Source of the DNA: Branchiostoma floridae
Taxonomy: Eukaryota; Chordata; Leptocardii; Amphioxiformes; Branchiostomatidae
Direction: 5' to 3'
Assembly: GCF_000003815.2 (NCBI RefSeq)
Contig: NC_049997.1
Location: 9,447,060 to 9,511,059, forward strand
Length of the DNA: 64,000 nt
Below the pieces are notes generated by a model. The model saw only the letters and a program-made list of their open reading frames with translations. It had not been told where the DNA came from and did not search any database. The translations under genes and the position numbers were made by a program. Below, piece by piece: positions 55,601 to 64,000 of this stretch. Position 1 is the stretch's first letter. Every line of letters begins with the position of its first letter.

Positions 55601-58600
55601 CCAACTCCTAACACATCGTTCACAATACTGTTAGGCTCAATGCTGGTCCTGCTGAATTATTTTCTCATGCTAAATGTGCCACAGCATTTTCTTGCAAAAG
55701 CTTTTGAGAAATTTGTCGTAAAAAGAAAAGCTTTAATATGAAAATTTTACTTTTGAATACATTTTTTACGAAATTTTTGTTTGATTGAAATGGGCTAGCA
55801 AATATGAATTATTAAGACAGTTTTTGTCAATGTCAGAATGAATTATTTATAAGTTTGCAAACAATGGTTCATGGTTGCAACATGCCAGCTAAAAACAATG
55901 GCATACTACTTTTACCTTGGCAGGCTTTGCATTTTTTAGATTTACTTTGCCAGGACTGGTACGAAAATGTACCCCTTCAAAAAGAAACTTTTTTTTCAGT
56001 TCTCCTAATGCTACACATATATGTATGGTTGTGAACTGTGCTATGATAACATTTTGGCAGACTTTATATTTTTCAATTTACTTTGCCAGGGCTGGTAGAA
56101 AAATGTACCCCTTCAAAAAGAAAAGTTTTTTCTATCTTCCACATGCTTCATGTACATTATAGTACGGTTGTGAACAGTGCTCTATAACATTTCATTTTCT
56201 TTCATCTATTCCTTCATTGCTACTTTCTGTCTGCCTCCTTCATCTTTCAAGTCTTTACTTTACCATCCATTCTGATTATCACCATGCCAAGTATTTCTCC
56301 TGTTATTGTAGACGACCATGTACACCATGGCATTGTCATAGAAGTAGTCATGTTTTGAAAATGATATACAGTTGTTTCAAAAAAATAATTCTCAGTTACA
56401 AAATTGTAAAAAAAAAATTCCTTTATTATATTTATTTATCATAATTTCCTTGCAAATTTAGAGCCTTTGTTGTAAACTGTAAATGTATAGTGCATGGAAA
56501 TGGAAACAAGGCATGACAAAAGCTGAAAGATTTTAGTAGTTGACTTCAATCTTGACGACAGTAAAAAATTTCATCAACATTGTATTTTTGAGCACACTAT
56601 TTTTTCTCTACACTCTTTGTATGTTTGTGCTTCTTTAACCCTTGAACTGTGACCTGTGACCCTGACAGTTGTTGTGCCATGTCGTTGCAGGGTCAGGGGT
56701 TAACCTGGTGCTGATCACGCCGGAGAAAGCCATCAAACTCACCGCCAATGACACCTTCAGGTTCTACCTACGTACAGACAAGTACGGAAAATATCCCTTA
56801 ATAGTTTTAGTTGTACATAACGCCTATTTGTAGTCATTTAGTTATAGTTATCCTTTCAAAAGTTGTTGCATTTATTCAGTTGTTGATTACAAACTCACCG
56901 CCAATGAAACCTTCAGGTTCAACCTGCGCAGTATAAAGAACATCATGTTGCTTGTCATAGTTTAGTTGCACATAATACGTTTATGAAGGTTAGACATCAA
57001 GGTAAACTAAGTTCGAATACCATTCAATCTCTTCAACTGAACAAAAAACAGAGATTTACTTCCGGGCATTTCGAGTGACATTCTTCACTCGAAACATCTT
57101 TTTAGTGACGCTGAAGAAGAGTGATGGATGTCACTCGGACTTTGAGGAAATTTTGCACCAAATGTGTGTTACTTAAGATGGTTGTACAACAGAAAGAAGG
57201 TTGAAGTTAGGTAAAACAGAATAGTAGTAGTAGTATTAGTATCCAGTATTTTATTATACTGCTGCTGGGTTCCCTGACACGGGCGGGCAGTAGTCGGCTA
57301 GTCTTCACACCGCGCTTCCACACGGCTCTGTCCAGCTAGCAGACTGCACGTTTTGATGTCTCTCCTAACATATTCCATTCAGGATTTCCTTGGTCTCCCA
57401 CGACCTGTGCTGCCTGACAATTTGAATAAACCGTACATGTTATTTCCAGGGGCCAGCTCCCGCTGTACCGGGAGATGTTGGCAGGGGGCGGCGCAGGACT
57501 GTGTCAGATGATCGTCACTTCTCCCATGGAGATGTTAAAGATAACGCTGCAAGATGCCGGCAGAATAAGTATGTTCTTCCTTCCTTCTTTCTTTTCCCTA
57601 CAAACCTCTGAAATTTCCTCAAACACTGGTCACGTTAAATATGGAAAGACAGGAGGATTTGGAAAATGCAATCAACTTGTATTCAAGCACGTCAAAACCC
57701 GTACTAGCGATCACAGTACAGTTTCTTTATGCCGCAAGATGCTGGCAGAATAAATATGTACCTCCTTCCTTCCTTCCTTCTCTCTTTTCACCACAAACCT
57801 CTGAAATTTCCTCAAACTCTGGTCATGTTAGATATGGAAAGACATGGGATTCCTAAAATGTAACCAACTTCTTTGTCGAAACCTATGCACAAATTTCTTT
57901 ATGTTTACTTTTACAGGGCAATGGGAAGTATTTCTTCTATTTTACATAATGATACAGTTGTACCTTCATAACTGTAGTTATGACTGTGTCTTTCCAAGAT
58001 TAGGTGACCAGTGTTTCTCTGAACGTCGTTGCTCAGAATTCTGTCTTGTTTGTTTGCATTGAAGACTTTTTAGATACATTACAACTTGTTAACAAGACTT
58101 GTAATATCTGAAGTGGTGTTCTGTCTTATTGCTGCTGCTGGGAATGTGGAATTGTGGGTAAGGAGAACACTTCCCACCTTACCGCATGTCAGTCATATCT
58201 CTGAACTGATCTGGCTAAAAACTTTTTAATTTAAAAATTATTCCTTGCACTTGTATGTATTTTGCATCTTGTATACTAATAGCATTAGATTCAGATACTC
58301 GAGTAGAATAATATATCTGACAATATATCTGAGTTATTCCTTGCACTTATGTGTATTGTGCATTTTGCATAGCATTAGATTTAGATACTAGAATAGGATA
58401 ATAGTTAATACATGTAAGTCTGGCATTGCATGTGGCCAGTTTGGCATGAAAGTGCAAATTCTTCAAAATGAAATTAATCTCTTTAACATTCCGTTCTACT
58501 TCTGTGGTGTAAACCTTTGACTTCTTCAAACTGCTATCAAAAACTTTTCTTATGTTTTTTTGTTCACTGCTAAAAGTAATAGCATGAAAAGTGTTTGGTT

Positions 58601-60899
58601 GTCCACTCTGTGTATTTCACAATTTGTGAATTATTTTGTGGTGTGCAACTTTCCTTCAAAATGAAACTTCCTACCCTGACATCCCTGCATGACTTTACTT
58701 GATTGCACACTGTATTGTTGACAAAAAGTGCACACTGAAAACTCACATTCACAAACTTTTCTCAAAATTTACACCATTCTTAAAACGTGTTTCAGGAAAT
58801 GCCACATGCGGTGTGTTAGTTTTAAGACGTAATCTGCCCTCTTACAGGTACGACAGGTCAAGGTCCTCAATTGTCTTCTGCAGGGGGTCTGTCCGCCGCG
58901 CCCAGTCGTGCCTTCAGCGCCGTTGCCATGGCAGCCACGCCCCAGCGCATGTCGGCCCTGAGAATAGCGTACGACCTGTTCAGGACCAAAGGGTTGGGTG
59001 GAGTGTACAGGGGAGCAGGGGCCACACTTCTGAGGTGGGTTCTTTGCAAAGGTTAGGCAGTTCAATCTCTACAACTGGGTAAGGTATGGAGATTATTCTG
59101 GGTGTAAAGATCTATTGGGGCCGGGGCCACACTTCTGAGGTAGGTTTGTGATGGTTAGACTACTAGTATATTCAAAGACAAATCAAGCCCTACAACTGGA
59201 CATGATTTTTGGAAATCACTTCAGAGCATTTCGAGTGACATCCATCTCTCTTCTTCAGTGTCACTAGCTAGAAGGAACTGGCAGAAATAATCAATACAAG
59301 TACCGTCATCTAACAGTCGAACATAACAAAATCATTCACGCATGAGGAGGCTTCAAGGCTTTTTCCAGGACACATTTACTTGTCAGGTAGACAATTTTGG
59401 ACTGTGAAATAAATCTGAATTTCACGACATGAAATTGATGAAAATGTATTTGCTTAAAATGACAGATTCTATGTTGTACTTGAGATGAGACATTGGGAAG
59501 AAGCTAAAATTCATACACCATTACTGTTAGATAAGCCTTTGTTGTTGTTTCACACTTTTTGACCATGTACCTTTTCCCCCTGCACAGAGACATTCCATTC
59601 TCCATGATCTATTTTCCACTGTTGTTGCTATTTTTCTCTCCCTGTACCTGAGACATTGGAAAAGAAGCCAAGTTCCATGTACCATTGCAACTGTAAGATA
59701 AGCCTTTGTTGTTGTTGTTTTGCTATTTTTGACCATGGATTTTCTCTCCCAGTACCAGAGACATTCACCATTACAACTGTTAGATAAGCATTTGTAGTTG
59801 TTGTTTCACAATTTTTGACCATGTACTTTCTCTCCCTGCACAGAGACATTCCATTCTCCATGATCTATTTTCCACTGTTTGCCCACCTGAACCACCTTGG
59901 GAAGTCGGAGGGGTCAGCGACCTCGCCCTTCTACTGGTCCTTCTCCTCCGGCTGTCTGGCTGGGTGTGTCTCGTCCGTCATGGTCAACCCTATGGATGGT
60001 CAGTAACAATAGTCTCCTCAACAGACTTTTAACAAGCACATAAGATGTAGCCTCCTTTGCAGACTTGAAGTGGTATGGCTATTATTTTAAGGGTTCTCTA
60101 GTGCTAGAAGAGGGAAGTTCTGTGCAGCCGTTAATATTGAAATTTCAAACCAGCCCTCCCCCGTAAAATAAAAGCGCTGCTGAAAGTCTGCAAAATTAGG
60201 TGACATTTTGTTGATGATTAAGAAATATGGATGGTAAGTAACAATAGCCTACTTCAGAACAGACTTTTATTAGTTCTAACAAGATGATGTCTGTCATGGT
60301 CAACCCCATGGATGGTCAGTAACAACATCTTATGTGCTTGTAATACCCCTGTTAGGCCTATGTCACATTTTCAAACTGGAGCACGGCTGGCAGCTTACGG
60401 GAACGACAAGTATGATAAGAAAAAGACGCCAAGCCACAGAAGACGTAAAGAGAAAAGTCTTGGGCTTTAGATCACAGCTTAACGTCATCCTGGATTCAAA
60501 CTTACAACATCTTTGTCCAGAGGCACTACAATGGACTACATACACTAATAGGCTGATGATCGTCTTGTCTGCATCAAAGTTTCATTTTACATGTTTGGCA
60601 AGAACACATTTTTTATCGATTATCGTCATTGACTATCAGAGAACTAATTCTGATTTTTTCCCCTTCCTCTAGTTGTGAAGACGAGAATCCAAGTTCTGAA
60701 GCGAGCTCAGGGTGAGGAGACCTACAACGGAGTGGTGGACTGTGCCAAGAAGATCTGGGTAGCGGAGGGGCCGCTGGCGTTCATGAAGGGCGCGTGGTGC
60801 CGAGTTCTGGTCATCGCGCCGCTGTTCGGTATCGCTCAGATGGTCTACTACTTCGGTGTGGGGGAATACGTCCTGGGGATTGAACGCCAGTACTACTAG
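52671..60899 (+). CDS. SLC25A22: Mitochondrial glutamate carrier, SLC25A22/SLC25A18 type (eight coding exons, 328 aa)
   Basis: Joined exons: 52671-52690, 53284-53415, 53653-53708, 56691-56781, 57450-57568, 58848-59034, 59844-59998, 60673-60899. All introns are GT-AG, phases agree and the total is 987 nt. Three mitochondrial-carrier repeats are visible with signatures [10 protein letters not shown] (28-37), [10 protein letters not shown] (125-134) and PMDVVKTRIQ (251-260), each followed by a matrix-helix glycine motif ([27 protein letters not shown]). PMEMLK in repeat 2 and [10 protein letters not shown] mark the glutamate/H+ symporter branch of the inner membrane (human 323 aa). A variable Ser/Ala/Gly-rich loop (140-170) sits between repeat 2 halves, as in human. 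The human paralogs GC1 and GC2 import glutamate into the matrix. An invertebrate would carry the single ancestor, so the symbol is approximate. Confidence 0.94.
53284..53415 (+). CDS. SLC25A22: Carrier coding exon 2
   Basis: Residues 7-50: the first transmembrane helix ([18 protein letters not shown]) and the repeat 1 signature [10 protein letters not shown]. Acceptor TTCCAG, donor AATAT|GTAAGT. Confidence 0.94.
53653..53708 (+). CDS. SLC25A22: Carrier coding exon 3
   Basis: 56 bases for residues 51-70, [20 protein letters not shown], the matrix helix of repeat 1. Acceptor TTTTTAG, donor AAAG|GTATAG. The next intron is 3 kb. Confidence 0.92.
55918..56190. repeat. Two-copy tandem repeat, period 137 bp, in intron 3
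   Basis: TTTACTTTGCCAGGACTGGT at 55941 and its near-copy at 56078 mark the units. Both also contain AAAATGTACCCCTTCAAAAA and GGTTGTGAAC(T/A)GTGCT. Confidence 0.85.
56691..56781 (+). CDS. SLC25A22: Carrier coding exon 4
   Basis: Residues 70-99, [21 protein letters not shown] onward, the second helix of repeat 1 with the glutamate-carrier phrase TPEKAIKL. Acceptor GTTGCAG, donor GACAA|GTACGG. Confidence 0.93.
56891..56985 (+). repeat. Echo of the exon 4 tail inside intron 4
   Basis: Similar to 56735-56830 at an offset of about 156 bases. AAACTCACCGCCAATGA(A/C)ACC is nearly identical, and similarity continues across the donor into the intron (TAGTTTAGTTG(C/T)ACATAA). At the donor position the copy reads GCAGTATAAAG, so the splice site is gone or shifted. 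Confidence 0.85.
57450..57568 (+). CDS. SLC25A22: Carrier coding exon 5
   Basis: Residues 100-139: [20 protein letters not shown] helix and repeat 2 signature [15 protein letters not shown]. Acceptor TTTCCAG, donor ATAA|GTATGT. Confidence 0.93.
57734..57885 (+). repeat. Echo of the exon 5 tail and donor inside intron 5
   Basis: Copy of about 57549-57700 at an offset of 185 bases. The last 20 exon bases are present (GCAAGATGCTGGCAGAATAA), but the donor GTATGT has become ATATGT. The intronic part, including a CTTCC tract and AAACCTCTGAAATTTCCTCA, is also duplicated. Confidence 0.9.
58848..59034 (+). CDS. SLC25A22: Carrier coding exon 6 (three in-frame acceptors)
   Basis: Residues 140-201: the variable loop, then [23 protein letters not shown]-type matrix helix of repeat 2 and GAGATLLR. 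Acceptors at TTACAG (58847), GACAG (58856) and TTCTGCAG (58883) all preserve the frame and differ only in the length of the loop. I chose the first by its pyrimidine tract. Donor TGAG|GTGGGT. Confidence 0.88.
59123..59230 (+). repeat. Echo of the exon 6 tail and donor inside intron 6
   Basis: GGGGCCACACTTCTGAGGT at 59123 is identical to the real junction at 59018 (offset 105). The copied donor GAG|GTAGGT is intact and could be used. Looser similarity continues to CTACAACTGG. Confidence 0.85.
59525..59830 (+). repeat. Tandem copies of the exon 7 acceptor region
   Basis: Three units carry TTGTTGTTGTTT, a TTTTTGACCATG word and CTCTCCC/CCCTGCACAG followed by (G)AGACATT. The first (59547-59623) includes an acceptor and 36 bases (59588-59623) identical to the real exon 7 start at 59844-59879. 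The middle units are degenerate (CCAGTACCAGAGACATTC). Confidence 0.9.
59844..59998 (+). CDS. SLC25A22: Carrier coding exon 7
   Basis: Residues 202-253: [19 protein letters not shown], a conserved helix 4-5 segment, and the fifth helix ending in NPMD of repeat 3. Acceptor CTGCACAG, donor GATG|GTCAGT. Confidence 0.94.
60225..60342 (+). repeat. Two echoes of the exon 7 tail inside intron 7
   Basis: At 60225-60270 the copy has TATGGATG|GTAAGTAACAATAG, a donor closer to consensus than the real one. At 60290-60325 the copy matches the real junction (59974-60009) at 34 of 36 bases with donor GTCAGT intact. The second is followed by ACATCTTATGTGCTTGT, which is the reverse complement of intron bases near 60032-60048, so this copy is a direct-plus-inverted composite. 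Confidence 0.85.
60673..60899 (+). CDS. SLC25A22: Carrier coding exon 8 (terminal)
   Basis: Residues 254-328 and stop TAG. It carries VVKTRIQ, the matrix helix [18 protein letters not shown] and the last helix [17 protein letters not shown]. Acceptor CCTCTAG. Confidence 0.95.
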
Positions 60900-63355
60900 A
60901 GTGTACGATAAGGCCATGTTGTTTTGGTTATTTGGATGACATGCACGCCCGCATCAATTTTCGGCCGTTTCAAAAAATTGAAAGAAAAGAATTACTGTAA
61001 ATCGTACAGTACAGCTCCAGAAGAAGTAAATATATGCCAATTATTGCAAAACTAATATTGGAAAACGTATACTTATGTCACAGAATATTCCCAAGTCTGT
61101 ATAAGAAGATGGGAAATGAAGAATCTGTTGTTTGGTATCTTCTGTGTGTTCCGTCATTTGTTCAACCTACCTGACCACTTAGATTTCATAATGAAGGCAA
61201 CTTTTTCGGGTGTCAAACTTTTTTTATTCGCACGCTCTCATCAGTTTCGGGGTTCCCAGAGGATGTCATCCATATAATCAAATCAACATGGCGTAAGTGC
61301 GTATATTTGGTGCATGCATAAGACGCTGTGAGCAGATTATGCACTTTGGTGGCTCTAACAGCGTACATGTAGTTGTTTTAGCATGTTGTGCCCCAGAATT
61401 AGAAGATAACATGATGTTGTTCTCATCGAAGGAACTTCTGGAAAAAGGTGGAAAAAAACAAGAAAAAATTCTATATATGTCCATAGACGGAGAAATATAT
61501 ATATATATTCTGTACATAACCAGTGTTGTGATTGTAAGGTGTATAACATGGTCATCACATTTTGTTGCAGTAGGTAAAATAAAGAGGAAAACAAAGTCAA
61601 ATGATCAGAATTATGAAATTATAATTTCATGGTTATGTATATTTATTTCCAACAATAATGGAAACATGTCTGAACATTTGTTGTAATTCTTTCTTTTTTT
61701 CGGGGGGGAAGGGAGTTTCTTTGTAAATCTAAAGAAGAAGGGATATTGTAAGTGCCAAGAAAAAAATACTTGCAAACAGGGTACCTCCTTCTTGTTTACA
61801 ACACAGAAACTACTTTTCCACATAAAAAGATACATGTATATTTTTAGATAGAAAGTCATACCACTGCCTGTAACACTTTTAGTGCCCACCTTTCATGACA
61901 CATAATAACTTATAGTAAAAGTAACTAGTGCAGCGTCCAGTTGTATCTTCAAGTAGTTGTAACAGAAACAAGTGCTTTCATAATCGGCATATCTGCAATT
62001 CTATGTAGAGGCTGGCAAAAGGAGAGGACTCCATGGCCTCATGCGGTGCTTGTGTGTTGTGCAAAAGTGTGTGTCAAAGCATTAATGTATCATTGTCATT
62101 GACCAAATTAGATATTATATATCGTATATACGGCCTCCTTCGGTCAATATTGACCATTGTGTATCATAGATATACTAAGCATTGTAGCTAAAGGTGTCCT
62201 GTTGGCCTTAATGAAAAGCGGCTACAATTATCTGTAACTTCTCGATAATGTTGTGATTTTACCCGAGTTCCACCAAGGAGGTTTTGAACCTTCTTGGTTC
62301 CAATGATCCTACATCCATGTTTCTCGCTGCTGGGAAATTGAATACTTTTAAAAACGTCCGGTTTCCACCAAGGATGTTTTCTGGAATACCAACCTTCGTG
62401 TGAGGGGCAAAAGAACAAGCAAGGCAGCTGAGTTTTGGACCAAAAAAGTGTGAAAATTACCAAGCAAAACAACAACACACGAGTTAGGCCACACAACTTT
62501 CCAGTCATGGATGATATTCATCAGTATACAAATGTTTTTTTCCCAACTGGGGGAAAGTCAAATTTGAAGTCATCAGAATCAAGTTTGTGTCTTGACTGCA
62601 ATACTACACTGATTAGAAATTGCCATGTTAATAGCTATATCCTGAACAATAAGTCTTAATCGTAGTATTGTGGAATAATTTCACAAATATTGCCTGAATT
62701 GCTAAAAGAACTTTTTGTTTAATGTTAATTTTGTTGCCTGTTAAAAGCCATTGAACATTCAGTTAGTCTTATAACAGATTTTTGTTCAGAAACGTTTGTT
62801 TCATGTGTATAGGTTAATGCTTCTTAAAGTGTTTCAAGCTATGTGCGTGTCAAGAGCTAAATAGGAGTATCGATATAATAATGTTTCTAAAGAAATGACC
62901 GCTTGACGTTGTGCCCTAGGTTTATGCATATCAAGCATATAGTGTGCCCTTAAGAACTGTACGTACAGATGTGTATGTACGGGAGTGACTTGTTGTATGT
63001 TTTCTTCTCGAATGATGTCACAGGTAAAATATATTACATACTAACTGCTGCTCTGCAAATTATCAAGTTCTAAAGAATATTTTTTGTGCCACATTAGAAA
63101 ATTCCCTACATTATGGAGGGAATGCATGAAAAAATCCTGTCCATAGATCAGGTTCTTGGTTGTAAGAAAGTATAGCAGTGATATGAATGTTGCTTTGTTT
63201 CAAATGATCCGTTGCTTGCTTTTCTTTTAGAATCCACATACTTTAGCGTAGTAAAGATTACTTTTTCTAGTCGACTACGTTAGAAGGGATTGGAAGGCAA
63301 ATGATTATTTGAGTGGTACGAACAATTTGTGTTGTAATAAAACCTTTAGAAAATG
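60900..63355 (+). other. SLC25A22: Carrier gene 3' UTR
   Basis: A 2.4 kb AT-rich stretch with no exon-like sequence. AATAAA words occur at 61578-61583 and 63336-63341. The second is followed by GTGTTGGTGTGGGTTTTTTG, a strong downstream element. Frames within it (up to 129 codons) have no recognisable content. Confidence 0.55.
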
Positions 63356-63395
63356 GATGGAAAGCAGTGTTGGTGTGGGTTTTTTGTGTAGAGAA
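63336..63395 (+). terminator. Poly(A) signal of the carrier gene
   Basis: AATAAA at 63336-63341 with a GT/T-rich element 25-45 bases downstream, the classical animal cleavage arrangement. Confidence 0.65.
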
Positions 63396-64000
63396 CGTTG
63401 GAGTCATGGCTCTTAATGGGGTTTAAGCAGTGAAGCTAGTAACAGTGGGAGTTTCAGAGTACATGATTTTAGTAACAGAATGATACTCTGGCAGTCAGTA
63501 CAAAACCATTTTGGGCCCCTTTAAATGCAAGTTTATTGCTACAAATCAAAACAGGTTAAAAGTTTAATTCAAGGAACCCATAGAATATGATACAAATGTT
63601 CCCTTCTCTTACCTAAGCATAAGTCAGGATGAAACCTCACTGCATACCAATTGCATTTCTATGTGAGAGGGGAACACACAAGTTTGCATCTTCACGAACG
63701 GTCTCACAGCGACCTCTATCAGATATGAAGAGCTTTGCAGCGTATGTGTCAATGTCAAGGGCATGGAATAACAAAATTACTAGGAATCGACAGCGTTTAG
63801 AAGTGTGTGACCATGGCCTTTAATAGCTAAATCAACGAGAAAGAGATTTAAAAGGAAACTGTGCTCGATGTAAGACTCCTTGGAACGAAATACTTCGTCT
63901 CAGGTTCATTTGTTTGTCATTCCTCGACAAGGCCAAGGTTGCCGACGGTCTCACAGCGACCCCTAGCAGTTCATAACAGTACTGCTGTATGGGCTCGTCA
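63396..64000. other. Intergenic DNA at the right edge
   Basis: No gene seen. A CGGTCTCACAGCGACC word occurs twice (about 63700 and 63944) as a short direct repeat about 245 bases apart. Confidence 0.5.

Noticed and set aside
61297-61686. 129-codon frame downstream of the carrier stop
   Set aside because: Lies in the probable 3' UTR and has no homology.

Overview
The window is animal nuclear DNA: intron-rich genes with GT-AG splice sites, TA/TTAA-flanked miniature transposons, a solo LTR and local tandem repeats. The two recognisable proteins are close to their vertebrate counterparts, but the compact introns and repeat families look like an invertebrate chordate. I think amphioxus (Branchiostoma) is most likely; that species call is inference and was not searched. 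One 100-base assembly gap lies at 27197-27296.

Positions 1 to about 31500 contain no gene I can name. They hold non-autonomous inverted-repeat elements (2287-2625, 9727-9978, 25989-26481, 31035-31112), short tandem duplications (4840-5110, 6724-7190, 7494-7850), hairpins, and one unrecognised minus-strand exon candidate (28273-28539).

Positions about 31590 to 43235 carry a complete BTBD10/KCTD20-type gene on the plus strand. It has a probable untranslated first exon, nine coding exons (34703-41088, 414 aa) and a long 3' UTR. The product is a BTB-domain protein whose human relatives BTBD10 and KCTD20 promote Akt signalling. Introns hold a MITE with a 24-base flanking repeat, a dispersed repeat and other small elements.

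Positions about 43560 to 63355 carry a complete mitochondrial glutamate carrier gene (SLC25A22/SLC25A18 type) in the same orientation, roughly 330 bases downstream of the first gene's poly(A) site. It has a CCAAT-box promoter with an untranslated exon, an 8.7 kb first intron with nested transposon insertions and minisatellites, eight coding exons (52671-60899, 328 aa) and a 3' UTR ending near 63355. The two genes have no obvious shared pathway.

The most unusual signal is a set of 'splice-junction echoes'. In four of the seven coding introns of the carrier gene, and in one intron of the BTB gene, a local copy of an exon edge with its splice site lies 100-300 bases from the real junction. Some copies keep a usable splice site and others have lost it. 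They could be a local duplication process that feeds alternative splicing, or unresolved haplotype copies in the assembly.
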